43,904 nucleotides of DNA, taken from assembly GCA_964610575.1 (NCBI GenBank), contig CAZSYX010000022.1, positions 1 to 43,904 of the forward strand. The letters are read 5' to 3'. The notes beneath the pieces were generated by a model. That model was given only the letters and a program-made list of their open reading frames with translations, did not search any database and was not told the origin of the DNA. Both the position numbers and the translations under genes were made by a program. Below, piece after piece: positions 15,860 through 24,478 of this stretch (position 1 is its first letter; each line of letters opens with the position of its first letter). This DNA is from JADJWR01 sp964610575 (lineage in GTDB: Bacteria > Pseudomonadota > Gammaproteobacteria > Burkholderiales > Burkholderiaceae_F).

Positions 15860-17128
15860 CTACCGTGTCTCGCGGACGCGTGCGCCCGCGCTAGGCCGCG
15901 GCTCGGCCGGAGCCGGTTCAGGCGGCAGCAGCGGCACGGGGCGCACCGTCGCGGCATCACCCGTGGACTGCTGCAGCAGCTTGTCGAACGGCAGGTACAG
16001 CAGCGGGTTGCTGCTGCGGCTGTCGATCAGGATCTTGCTCGTGTTCGAGAAGATCTGCTGCATCGTCTCCAGGTACATCCTGTCGCGGGTCACCTGGGGT
16101 GCGTTGTTGTAGGCGGCAGCGACCTGGCGGAAGCGCGCCGCGTCGCCTTCGGCGGTCTGCACGACTCGCGTGCGGTAGCCCTCGGCCTCCTGTAGCAGCC
16201 GCGCGGCCGTGCCGCCCGCCTTTGGAATCACGTCGTTGGCATAGGCCTGACCTTCGTTGATCAACCGCTCGCGATCCTGCGTCGCCTTGACCGCATCGTC
16301 GAACGCCGCCTGCACCTGCTCGGGCGGCTGCGCGTTCTGGATCGCGACTTGCAGCACCAGAATCCCGGTGCCGTAGCGGTCGAGATTCTCCTGCATGCGT
16401 CCACGCACGTCGTCGGCGATCTCGTTTCTCGACTCGTAAAGCACCTTGTCCATCGGCTGGCGGCCGACCACTTCGCGCATTGCCGACTCGGCCACCTGAA
16501 CCACCGACTCCGTCGGCCGACGGACGTTGAAGACGAAGTCGCGGGCACCGCTGACGTCTTCCCTGATCCGGTACTGCACGGTGAAGTGCACGTCGACGAT
16601 GTTCTCGTCGTCGGTCAGCATCAGTGATTCCTTCAGCCGGTCGGCCCGTCCGCGGGCACCGATCTCGAGCGTTCGCACCGACAGCACGTCCACCGGCTCG
16701 TGCGCCTGCACCGGCCACGGCAGCCGCCAGCGGAAGCCCGGCAGCGTCGTCTCGCTGTAACGGCCGAAGGTGGTCACCACGGCCACCTGACCTTCCTGCA
16801 CGATGTAGGCGCCGCTGCCCAGCCAGATCAGGCCGGCAACCGCAAGGACCATCGCCACGCCGAGGCCGGCACCGCGCGCGTCGGGGCGGAAGCCTCCGCC
16901 CCCGCCGCCGCCGGACTGGCCGCCGCCGGATCTGCCGCCACGCCGGCCGAAAAGCCCGTTCAGCCGCCGGTTCAGGTCGCGCCAGAGTTCGTCGAGATCC
17001 GGTGCGCCGCCGCCCTGCGGCTTGCCGCGACGGCCTTCGTCGCGATCGCCGTCATCACCGCCCGAACCGGAGCCCCGGCCCCACTGTGGATCGTTCAGCG
17101 CAAGGGAAATCCCGGAAAGGAGGTGCAT
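15860..17128 (-). CDS. hflK: FtsH protease modulator HflK
   Basis: 422 residues. A glycine-rich cytoplasmic leader (RSGGGQSGGGGGGGF) is followed by a membrane helix (LGVAMVLAVAGLIWLGSGAY), the SPFH domain (YIVQEGQVAVVTTFGRYSE), coiled coil and a proline-rich tail. The usual family start is M-S-L-N-D-P-Q-W-G; here NDPQWG is preceded by LAL with no ATG, so the ATG 11 codons upstream (17128) is the only canonical choice. It lies 15 bases after hflX. Confidence 0.95.
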   Translation of the reverse strand: MHLLSGISLALNDPQWGRGSGSGGDDGDRDEGRRGKPQGGGAPDLDELWRDLNRRLNGLFGRRGGRSGGGQSGGGGGGGFRPDARGAGLGVAMVLAVAGLIWLGSGAYIVQEGQVAVVTTFGRYSETTLPGFRWRLPWPVQAHEPVDVLSVRTLEIGARGRADRLKESLMLTDDENIVDVHFTVQYRIREDVSGARDFVFNVRRPTESVVQVAESAMREVVGRQPMDKVLYESRNEIADDVRGRMQENLDRYGTGILVLQVAIQNAQPPEQVQAAFDDAVKATQDRERLINEGQAYANDVIPKAGGTAARLLQEAEGYRTRVVQTAEGDAARFRQVAAAYNNAPQVTRDRMYLETMQQIFSNTSKILIDSRSSNPLLYLPFDKLLQQSTGDAATVRPVPLLPPEPAPAEPRPSAGARVRETR

Positions 17129-17143
17129 GAAAGTTGCGAAACG

Positions 17144-18316
17144 CTACTTGTGGGCGCTGATCGCGGAAGCTGCCGCCGGCATCGAGACCCCCGGCGACTG
17201 ACGCGATTCCGCTGCGGCCGCGCGCGCAGCATGCACACGTTCGGCAATCGCTTCGCGCAGGAATTCGATGCCGTCGCCGGTTGCCGCACTCAGAAAAACG
17301 GCGCGAATCGTACCACAGGCATCCCGCTCGGCCGCGGCCGACCGCTCGAGCCGGTCGATCTTGTTGAACACCAGCAGCCGCGGCACGTCCGCAGCGCCGA
17401 TCTCCGCCAGCACGCGGTCGACCTCCGCCATCTGAGCGTCACGCGCCGGTGAAGACGCATCGACGACGTGCAGCAGCAGGTCGGCCTCGATCGATTCCTC
17501 CAGCGTCGACTTGAACGCGTCGACCAGCTGGTGCGGCAGGCCGCGGATGAAGCCCACGGTGTCGGACATGACGACTTCGACATTGCCGGCCACGAAGCAG
17601 CGCCGCGACGTGGTGTCGAGCGTGGCAAACAGCTGGTCCGCGGCATAACTGCCGGCGCGCGTCAGTGCGTTGAACAGCGTCGACTTGCCGGCGTTGGTGT
17701 AGCCGACCAGCGAGACGGAGAACACATCGCGCCGCGAGCGGGCCCGGCGCTGCGTTCGCCGCTGCTTGCCCAGTGCCTTCAGGCGCTCGCGCAGCCGCTT
17801 CACCCGCACGCCGATCAGGCGGCGGTCGAGTTCGATCTGCTTCTCGCCCGGACCGCCCGTCTTGCCCAGGCCGCCGCGTTGGCGCTCGAGGTGGGTCCAG
17901 CCGCGCACCAGGCGCGTGGCGAGGTGCTCGAGCTGCGCCACTTCGACCTGCAGCTTGCCTTCGCTGCTCTTGGCCCGCTGCGCGAAGATATCCAGGATCA
18001 GCAGTTCGCGGTCGAGCACCGGCACATTCAATGCCCGCTCGAGGTTGCGCTGCTGCGCCGGGCTCAGCGGCACGTCGAAGACCGCGACGTCGGCGCCGCA
18101 GTCCTTCAGCAGGGATGAGAGTTCCTCGACTTTGCCGCTGCCCAGGTAAAAGGCTGCATCGGGGCGCTCGCGCCGCGCACTGAGTTCGCCGACGATCGCG
18201 AACCCAGCGGAGACAGCCAACTGCCGCGTCTCGTCGAGCGCATCAGCCGCCTCGTGTCCGGCGGAGCGCGCACCAACGACGATGCTGACGAGGAAGGCGC
18301 GCGGCGAGCGCTGCAC
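17144..18316 (-). CDS. hflX: Ribosome-associated GTPase HflX
   Basis: 390 residues from a GTG at 18316, 26 bases after hfq. HflX splits stalled ribosomes under stress. The N-terminal HflX domain has GELSARRERPDAAFYLGSGK; a linker helix carries the GLGKTGGPGEKQIELDRRLI motif. The G domain has G1 GYTNAGKSTLFN, switch regions, G3 DTVGFIRGLP and G4 NKIDRLE. The order hfq-hflX-hflK-hflC is the classical proteobacterial one. Confidence 0.97.
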   Translation of the reverse strand: MQRSPRAFLVSIVVGARSAGHEAADALDETRQLAVSAGFAIVGELSARRERPDAAFYLGSGKVEELSSLLKDCGADVAVFDVPLSPAQQRNLERALNVPVLDRELLILDIFAQRAKSSEGKLQVEVAQLEHLATRLVRGWTHLERQRGGLGKTGGPGEKQIELDRRLIGVRVKRLRERLKALGKQRRTQRRARSRRDVFSVSLVGYTNAGKSTLFNALTRAGSYAADQLFATLDTTSRRCFVAGNVEVVMSDTVGFIRGLPHQLVDAFKSTLEESIEADLLLHVVDASSPARDAQMAEVDRVLAEIGAADVPRLLVFNKIDRLERSAAAERDACGTIRAVFLSAATGDGIEFLREAIAERVHAARAAAAESRQSPGVSMPAAASAISAHK

Positions 18317-18342
18317 GCGCGCGGATTCGACCTGGAAGGTGG

Positions 18343-18576
18343 TCAGGCGTCCGACTCCGTGGCCAGATTGACCGCACGCGCCGGCACGACAGTGGAGATG
18401 GCGTGCTTGTAGACCATCTGCGTGACAGTGTTGCGAAGGAGGACGACGTACTGGTCGAACGATTCGATCTGGCCCTGCAGCTTGATGCCGTTGACGAGAT
18501 AAACCGACACCGGCACATGTTCCTTGCGCAGCGCGTTCAGAAACGGGTCTTGTAGGAGTTGCCCTTTGTTGCTCAT
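18343..18576 (-). CDS. hfq: RNA chaperone Hfq
   Basis: 77 residues from the ATG at 18576 (MSNKGQLLQDPFLNALRKE); an upstream in-frame ATG has no family support. Sm1 (VPVSVYLVNGIKLQGQIESFDQYVVLL) and Sm2 with the YKHAIS motif are intact, giving the hexameric ring that pairs small RNAs with mRNAs. The C-terminal tail is very short, as in other betaproteobacteria, compared with the 102-residue E. coli protein. Confidence 0.98.
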   Translation of the reverse strand: MSNKGQLLQDPFLNALRKEHVPVSVYLVNGIKLQGQIESFDQYVVLLRNTVTQMVYKHAISTVVPARAVNLATESDA

Positions 18577-18601
18577 GTCGGCTCCGTCTTCTTCGATTCG
18601 A

Positions 18602-18617
18602 CCGCGTTCAGACGCGG
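18602..18617 (-). other. Hairpin in the hfq leader
   Basis: CCGCGT and ACGCGG pair perfectly around a four-base loop, about 26 bases upstream of the hfq ATG on the transcribed strand. It could affect leader folding, and Hfq is known in E. coli to bind its own leader, but no function is shown here. Confidence 0.35.
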
Positions 18618-18635
18618 CGGCCGTCCGCACTGCCA

Positions 18636-18665
18636 CTTAGATGGCCCTGACGCGGAAAAATTCAA
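18636..18665 (-). promoter_or_regulatory. Candidate hfq promoter
   Basis: Minus-strand TTGAAT (18665-18660), an 18-base spacer, TCTAAG (18641-18636), in an AT-rich patch of the 113-base der-hfq spacer. This would separate hfq-hflX-hflKC from the upstream ndk-to-der run. Inferred from consensus only. Confidence 0.4.
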
Positions 18666-18689
18666 TGTAGCGGAAAAGAAAACAGCCCG

Positions 18690-20030
18690 CTATCGCCCCT
18701 CACGCGTGCCCGCATAGGGATTTGTGCTGGTCCGAAATTCGATGCGCAGCGGCGTGCCGGCCAGCGAGAACTCGCGCCGGAACCAGCCCTCGAGATAGCG
18801 CCGGTAGGCCGGTTGGATGTGGGCGAGCGAGTTGCCGTGCACGACGATGACCGGCGGGTTGTGCCCGCCCTGGTGCGCGTAGCGCATCTTCGGCCGAGAA
18901 TGCCCCGCCCGTGGCGGTTGCTGCCGTTCCACTGCCGCACGCAGCGCCCGCGTCAGCTTCGGCGTCGGCAGCTTGGCAAATGCCGCCCGGTGCGCGCTCT
19001 CGACCGAACGCATCAGTGCGCCAAGGCCGCTGCGCTTCTGCGCCGAGATGAAGTGCAGCTTCGCCCAGTCCAGAAAGTGCAGCTTGCGCTCGAGTTCGCG
19101 CTTGACCAGCGAGCGGTGATACTCGTCTAGTTGGTCCCACTTGTTCACGGCCAGCACCAGCGCCCTGCCCTTCTCCATGATGTAGCCGGCGATGTGGGCA
19201 TCCTGCTCGGCGATCTCCGCGGCTCCGTCGAGCAGCAGCACGGCGACATTGCAGCCGTCGATCGCCTGCAGCGTCTTGACCACCGAGAACTTCTCCACCG
19301 TCTCGAACACCTTGCCTCGCCGCCTCAGCCCGGCGGTGTCGACCAGCAGGTACTCGCGGCCGCCGTAGCTGAACTCCACCTCGATCGCATCGCGGGTCGT
19401 TCCCGGCACATCGAAGGCGATCATCCGCTCCTCGCCCAGCAGCGCGTTGACCAGCGTGGACTTGCCGACGTTGGGGCGACCGACAATGGCGACCCTGGCG
19501 CGGCCGTCAGCCGTCTCCTCGACCGCTGCCGGTTCGGCGGCGGCAAAACCGACCAGCGCGATCTCCATCATCGCGGCAACGCCGTCGCCATGGGCGGCGG
19601 ATACCGGCAGCGGATCGCCCAGCCCGAGCTCGTGGAACTCGGCGACCGCCGCCGGCGACAGGCCTTCGGCCTTGTTCACAACCAGGATCGGCCGCCGGCC
19701 GGAGCGGCGCAGTCGCTCGGCGATGCGACGATCCTGCTGCACGAGGCCGTCGCGCGCGTCGGTGATGAAGATGACGACGTCGCTCTCGGCGATCGCCGCT
19801 TCGGCCTGCAGCGCCATCTCGCGCGTGATGCCTTCGGCGGCCACCGGCTCGAAGCCGCCGGTGTCGATGACGATGTACGGCACCGGGCCGACCTTGCCCT
19901 CGCCATAGTGGCGGTCGCGCGTCAGTCCGGGGAAATCGGCCACCAGGGCCGAGCGGCTGCGCGTCAGCCGGTTGAACAGCGTCGACTTGCCTACGTTGGG
20001 GCGGCCAACCAGTGCGACTACCGGCGTCAT
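18690..20030 (-). CDS. der: Ribosome biogenesis GTPase Der (EngA)
   Basis: 446 residues with the two tandem G domains unique to Der. The first has GRPNVGKSTLFNRLTRS at the start and NKAEG; the second has GRPNVGKSTLVNALLGEERM, DTAGLRRRGK and NKWDQLD. A C-terminal KH-like domain (LTRALRAAVERQQPPRAG) follows. Der assists 50S assembly. It starts 16 bases after bamB, a standard pairing (hisS-yfgM-bamB-der). Confidence 0.98.
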   Translation of the reverse strand: MTPVVALVGRPNVGKSTLFNRLTRSRSALVADFPGLTRDRHYGEGKVGPVPYIVIDTGGFEPVAAEGITREMALQAEAAIAESDVVIFITDARDGLVQQDRRIAERLRRSGRRPILVVNKAEGLSPAAVAEFHELGLGDPLPVSAAHGDGVAAMMEIALVGFAAAEPAAVEETADGRARVAIVGRPNVGKSTLVNALLGEERMIAFDVPGTTRDAIEVEFSYGGREYLLVDTAGLRRRGKVFETVEKFSVVKTLQAIDGCNVAVLLLDGAAEIAEQDAHIAGYIMEKGRALVLAVNKWDQLDEYHRSLVKRELERKLHFLDWAKLHFISAQKRSGLGALMRSVESAHRAAFAKLPTPKLTRALRAAVERQQPPRAGHSRPKMRYAHQGGHNPPVIVVHGNSLAHIQPAYRRYLEGWFRREFSLAGTPLRIEFRTSTNPYAGTREGR

Positions 20031-20046
20031 CGTTGCGGGCTGTCGC

Positions 20047-21204
20047 TCAGCGCTGCGGCGTCAACAGCGTCAAGGTGCCGTCCGTGGTCAGCACAACGGC
20101 GCTGTCGTTCCACGCCATCGGCCGGGCGACGATCGGGCTCGAATCGACCCGTACCCGCGCCAGCAGCGCTCCCTCGGCCGGCGAGAGGAAGTGCACATAG
20201 CCCTCCAGGTCGCCGACGACCACCGCCCCGGGCAAAGTCAGCGGTGTCGTCAGCTGGCGATAGGTCAGCCGCTCGTTGCGCCACACGCTGGCACCGCCGT
20301 CAGCGGCGAACGCCTGCAGCTGCGACGTGGCATCGACCGAGTAGACAGCGCGCGAATCCCGCGCCACGCCGCCGCCCGCCGACAGCTCGCGCGCCCACCG
20401 CAACGAACCCGTGGCCGCGTCGGCACACATGACCCGGCCCTGGAACGAGGCAGCGCAGGCCTGCCCGCCGGCGACCACGACCGGGCCAAGCACGTCGGCC
20501 AGTCGCTCGACTTCCGTGGTGCCCTTAGGCTCGGACACGGTCGCCTCCCAGCGGGCAGCGCCATTGGACAGCGCGACGGCGACCAGTCGCCCGCCCGGAT
20601 AGCCGACGAGCACGTTGTCGCCGGCGAAGGCCATCTCGGTCGATGCACGCAGCGTCAAAGGCGGCAACTGCCGGCTGAACACCCAGCGGCGCTTGCCGCT
20701 TTCGGCGTCGAAGGCGCTCAGCCGATGGTCGGTCGAACGCACGATCACCAGCCCGCGTCCGACAAGCGGCGGGCCGATCACGTCGCTGCTCACCTGGGCG
20801 CGCCAGCGGATCTTGCCGTCGGCGTCCAGCGCGATCACCTCGCCGCGCGGAGTGGCCACCGCCACCGTGAAACCATCGGCGCCGACGCCCGACGAGATCT
20901 TCGTATCGACGTCGGTGCGCCAGACCTGGTTGCCGGAGGCGGGATCGATGCGCAGCACCACACCGTTGGCTGCCGCCGCATACAGCGCGTTCTCGACCAC
21001 CGCCGGCTGCAGGAATGTGTCGCGCAGGCTGCCGATCGACAGGCGCCACGCCGTGCCGACGTTCAGGCTCGACTGAAACTCCGGCAGCGGCGAGGGCGGA
21101 GTCTTCTTCTCGCCGAACAGTCCGCAGCCCGCCAGCAGCGCGACCGCTATCGCGGCCGCGACAAACGCGAGAGGGCTGCCTCCAGCGCCGCCTGATCGGT
21201 TCAT
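20047..21204 (-). CDS. bamB: Outer membrane protein assembly lipoprotein BamB
   Basis: 385 residues with a lipoprotein signal: a basic start, hydrophobic FVAAAIAVALLAG and lipobox LLAGC. The rest is a repeating beta-propeller with PQQ-like repeats (NQVWRTDVDTKISSG, GKIRWRAQVSSDVIGPP, GSLRWARELSAGGG, PVVVAGGQACAASFQGRV). It is a BAM complex subunit that helps insert outer-membrane barrels. It lies eight bases after yfgM. Confidence 0.96.
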   Translation of the reverse strand: MNRSGGAGGSPLAFVAAAIAVALLAGCGLFGEKKTPPSPLPEFQSSLNVGTAWRLSIGSLRDTFLQPAVVENALYAAAANGVVLRIDPASGNQVWRTDVDTKISSGVGADGFTVAVATPRGEVIALDADGKIRWRAQVSSDVIGPPLVGRGLVIVRSTDHRLSAFDAESGKRRWVFSRQLPPLTLRASTEMAFAGDNVLVGYPGGRLVAVALSNGAARWEATVSEPKGTTEVERLADVLGPVVVAGGQACAASFQGRVMCADAATGSLRWARELSAGGGVARDSRAVYSVDATSQLQAFAADGGASVWRNERLTYRQLTTPLTLPGAVVVGDLEGYVHFLSPAEGALLARVRVDSSPIVARPMAWNDSAVVLTTDGTLTLLTPQR

Positions 21205-21212
21205 GACGGTTC

Positions 21213-21854
21213 TCAGGATGCCGCCACCGGCGGCAGCGCATCGAGCTTCAACTGGATGATCAACCGCATCGGGTGCTGCCCGCCTGCCTTGTCGAGCGCT
21301 TCCTGGTAGGCGACGCGTGCTTCCTCGGCCTTGCCCATCGCCATCAGCACGTCGCCGCGCCGGTCGGCGAACGATGCCGCCAGCGCCTCCGGCACATCGC
21401 CGGTCAGCAGCTTGAGCGCCTCGTCGTGCGACTTCTCGTCGAGCAGGACCCCGGCCAGCCGCAGCCGCGCGATCTGCACGAGTTCGGGATGACCGGACTT
21501 GTCGATCACCCAGCGCAGCTGCGCGCGCCCCGCACCGATGTCACCGGCCTCGAGGTTGACCTTGGCGATCTGCAGCGCTGCCATCGGCGCATAGACGGTG
21601 CGGCCGTAGCGCTCGATCAGCGTGCCGGCGAGCTCTTTCTTGCGCGCGAGGTCGGTTCCATCGAGGGCGCTGACGAATTCGTCGTACAGCACGCCGGCGT
21701 TGCCCGCTTCATGGCGCTCATACCAGCGCCAGCCGTTGAAGGCGGCGATGGCCAGCAGCACGATCGTGACTGCCGTCAGCACCAGGTTGCCCCAGCGCTC
21801 CCACCACGCCTTGATCGACGCTAGCTGTTCCTGCTCTTCGAGGTCGTAAGCCAT
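21213..21854 (-). CDS. yfgM: YfgM/AcsF-type tetratricopeptide inner-membrane protein
   Basis: 213 residues from the ATG at 21854, which overlaps the hisS stop (TGATG). It starts MAYDLEEQEQLASIKAWWE, then has a membrane helix (GNLVLTAVTIVLLAIAAF) and a periplasmic TPR region (ALQIAKVNLEAGDIGAGRA, ARLRLAGVLLDEKSHDEAL, RGDVLMAMGKAEEARVAYQ). In E. coli YfgM pairs with PpiD at the SecYEG translocon; the same role is inferred from similarity and from the hisS-yfgM-bamB-der order. Confidence 0.92.
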   Translation of the reverse strand: MAYDLEEQEQLASIKAWWERWGNLVLTAVTIVLLAIAAFNGWRWYERHEAGNAGVLYDEFVSALDGTDLARKKELAGTLIERYGRTVYAPMAALQIAKVNLEAGDIGAGRAQLRWVIDKSGHPELVQIARLRLAGVLLDEKSHDEALKLLTGDVPEALAASFADRRGDVLMAMGKAEEARVAYQEALDKAGGQHPMRLIIQLKLDALPPVAAS

Positions 21855-23185
21855 CAATTCGTCCCGGAAATCGGTTCATCATCCAATGCACTGACGGCGG
21901 CCAGCGTGGCCACCAGCGTCTCACCCAGCTCCGCCAGTGCCAACGGCCGCTGCTGCGCAAACGGCGCCGCCGCGTCGGCGGCGCGCAGCGCCTTCACCAT
22001 CGCCTTGCCCTCCGCGGCCTCGGCCTCGCCGACAATCACCGCATACTCCGCGCCACTGGCGTCGGCGCGCTTCATCTGCGACTTCAGACTCGCTTCGCCG
22101 GCGTGCAGGATCACTTCGAGCCCGACGTCGCGAAGCTGCTCGGCAGCGCGCAGCGCGGTCAGGTACGTGCCACCACCCTGGTGCAGCACATAGACGTCGC
22201 AGATTGCCTGATCGCTGGGCTGCCGGCTCTCGCGCAGCAACTCGATCACCCGCTCCACGCCGATGGCAAAACCGCAGGAAGGCGCCGGCTTGCCGCCGAG
22301 CATCTCGATCAGCGGGTCGTAGCGACCGCCACCGCAGATCGTACCCTGCGCCCCGAGGCGGTCGGTGATCCACTCGTAGACCGTCAGGTTGTAGTAGTCG
22401 AGCCCGCGGACCAGGCGCGGGTTGATGCTGAACTCGACGCCGCCGACCGCAAGGAGCTCCTGCAGCCGCTCGAAGTGCGCGCGCGATTCGGCACCCAGGT
22501 AATCGGTGACCCGCGGCGCTTCCGCCACCAGCGCCTGCATCGCGGGGTTCTTGGTGTCGAGGATGCGCAGCGGGTTGCTGTGCAGCCGGCGGCGCGCGTC
22601 GGCATCGAGCCGGTCGGCATGCGACTCGAAGTACGCAATCAGCGCCGAACGGTGCTTCGCCCGCTCCTCGCCATCGCCGAGCGAATTCAGCTCCAGTCGC
22701 ACGGGACCGATCTCGAGCGCCTCCCACAGCCGCTTGAGCAGAAGAATCTGCTCGGCATCGACATCCGGCCCGGGAAAGCCCAGCGCCTCGGCGCCGACCT
22801 GGTGGAACTGCCGGTAGCGGCCCCGCTGCGGACGCTCGTGACGAAACATCGGCCCCATGTACCAGAGGCGCCGCGGCGCCTCGTACAGCAGGCTGTGCTC
22901 GATGCAGGCGCGCACGACCGATGCCGTCGCCTCCGGGCGCAGGGTCAGGTTCTCGCCGTTGAGCTGGTCGACGAAGGAGTACATCTCCTTTTCGACGATG
23001 TCCGTCACCTCGCCGATGCCACGGGTGAACAGCGCCGTGTGCTCGACGATCGGCGTGCGGATCTGCTGGTAGCCGTACGCGCGCAGCACGTCGATCGCTC
23101 GCGCCTCGAACGCCTCCCAAAGCGGCGCATCGGCAGGCAACAGATCGTTCATGCCGCGCACGGCGGCGAGCTTTTCCTTCTTCAT
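21854..23185 (-). CDS. hisS: Histidyl-tRNA synthetase
   Basis: 443 residues from the ATG at 23185 (MKKEKLAAVRGMNDLLP); the open frame continues upstream through ispG but that is a shadow. It charges tRNA-His. Class II motifs are visible: motif 2 YMGPMFRHERPQRGRYRQFHQ, the His signature RGLDYYNLTVYEW and GGGRYDPLIEMLGG, motif 3 GFAIGVERVIELL, then a C-terminal anticodon-binding domain. It lies five bases after ispG, as in many gamma- and betaproteobacteria. Confidence 0.97.
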   Translation of the reverse strand: MKKEKLAAVRGMNDLLPADAPLWEAFEARAIDVLRAYGYQQIRTPIVEHTALFTRGIGEVTDIVEKEMYSFVDQLNGENLTLRPEATASVVRACIEHSLLYEAPRRLWYMGPMFRHERPQRGRYRQFHQVGAEALGFPGPDVDAEQILLLKRLWEALEIGPVRLELNSLGDGEERAKHRSALIAYFESHADRLDADARRRLHSNPLRILDTKNPAMQALVAEAPRVTDYLGAESRAHFERLQELLAVGGVEFSINPRLVRGLDYYNLTVYEWITDRLGAQGTICGGGRYDPLIEMLGGKPAPSCGFAIGVERVIELLRESRQPSDQAICDVYVLHQGGGTYLTALRAAEQLRDVGLEVILHAGEASLKSQMKRADASGAEYAVIVGEAEAAEGKAMVKALRAADAAAPFAQQRPLALAELGETLVATLAAVSALDDEPISGTN

Positions 23186-23190
23186 GTTCT

Positions 23191-24471
23191 TCAGTCGTGC
23201 CGGCGTGCGTACTTGCGTCGGACGTAGTCCTCGACGATCGCCTGGAACTCCTCGGCAATGCGGCTGCCCTTCAGCGTCACGGTGCGGTCGCCGTCGACGA
23301 ACACCGGCGCCACCGGCGCTTCGCCGGAGCCCGGCAGGCTGATGCCGATGTTGGCGTGCTTGCTCTCGCCCGGCCCGTTGACGACGCAGCCCATCACCGC
23401 GACGTTCATCGACTCCACGCCCGGATGCTGCACGCGCCACAGCGGCATCTGCTCGCGCAGATACCGCTCGATCTTCTGCGCCAGTTCCTGGAAGAAGGTG
23501 CTGGTCGTGCGGCCGCAGCCCGGACAGGCAATCACCTGCGGCGCAAAAGCACGCAGGCCGAGCGCCTGCAGGATTTCCTGCGCCACCTGGACTTCCTTCG
23601 TGCGCGGCTCGCCCGGCGCCGGCGTCAGCGACACGCGGATGGTGTCGCCGATGCCTTCCTGCAGCAGCACCGCAAGCGCGGCGGTCGAGGCAACGATGCC
23701 CTTGCTGCCCATCCCAGCCTCGGTCAATCCGAGGTGCAACGGATAGTCGCAGCGGCGCGCCAGTTCCCGGTAGACCGCAATCAGGTCCTGCACGCCGCTG
23801 ACCTTGGCCGACAGCACGATCGCGTCGCCGCGCAGGCCGAGTTCTTCCGAGCGCTGCGCGCTTTCGATCGCCGAGCGGACCAGCGCCTCGCGCAGCACCT
23901 CGGCGGCCGTCCACGGCTGCGCCTGGCGCGCGTTCTCGTCCATCATCCTCGCCAGCAGTTCCTGGTCGAGACTGCCCCAATTCACGCCGATCCGCACCGG
24001 CTTGCCATGCCGGCAGGCCACTTCGATCATCTGCGCGAAGTTGTCCTCGCGCCGCGCACCGCGGCCGACGTTGCCCGGGTTGATGCGATAGGCCGACAGT
24101 GCCTGCGCGCAACCGGGATAGTCGGCGAGCAGCTTGTGCCCGTTGTAGTGAAAGTCACCCACCAGCGGCACATCGATGCCCATCCGGTCCAGTTGCGCCC
24201 GGATCGCCTCGACCTCGGCAGCGGCCTCCGGCGAGTTCACCGTGATGCGCACCACCTCCGAGCCGGCCTGAGCCAGTTCCTTGACCTGGATCGCCGTGGC
24301 CACCGCATCGGCCGTGTCGGTGTTGGTCATCGACTGCACCATCACCGGGGCGTCGCCACCGATGTGGACGACGCGTTCGCCCCAGCGCACCGCCACCCTG
24401 CGCGTCGCATGGCGCGGCATCGCGCCTGCCACGGCAGGCAGGCATTGCAGCGCAGCTTCCGGGCGGTTCAC
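23191..24471 (-). CDS. ispG: 4-hydroxy-3-methylbut-2-enyl-diphosphate synthase
   Basis: 426 residues if started at the GTG at 24471, or 409 from the ATG at 24420. The longer form matches betaproteobacterial lengths and lies seven bases after the rodZ stop with GAGAG before it. It carries out the [4Fe-4S] step of the MEP isoprenoid pathway. The TIM-barrel start VQSMTNTDTADAVATAIQVK is clear, and the cluster cysteines lie in ACPGCGRTTSTFFQE and GCVVNGPGESKHANIG. This implies isoprenoid supply by the MEP route. Confidence 0.96.
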   Translation of the reverse strand: MNRPEAALQCLPAVAGAMPRHATRRVAVRWGERVVHIGGDAPVMVQSMTNTDTADAVATAIQVKELAQAGSEVVRITVNSPEAAAEVEAIRAQLDRMGIDVPLVGDFHYNGHKLLADYPGCAQALSAYRINPGNVGRGARREDNFAQMIEVACRHGKPVRIGVNWGSLDQELLARMMDENARQAQPWTAAEVLREALVRSAIESAQRSEELGLRGDAIVLSAKVSGVQDLIAVYRELARRCDYPLHLGLTEAGMGSKGIVASTAALAVLLQEGIGDTIRVSLTPAPGEPRTKEVQVAQEILQALGLRAFAPQVIACPGCGRTTSTFFQELAQKIERYLREQMPLWRVQHPGVESMNVAVMGCVVNGPGESKHANIGISLPGSGEAPVAPVFVDGDRTVTLKGSRIAEEFQAIVEDYVRRKYARRHD

Positions 24472-24478
24472 GGCGCTC

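Noticed and set aside
23186..24112. Upstream extension of the hisS frame through ispG
   Set aside because: Open only because of base composition; the ATG at 23185 gives the exact family N-terminus.
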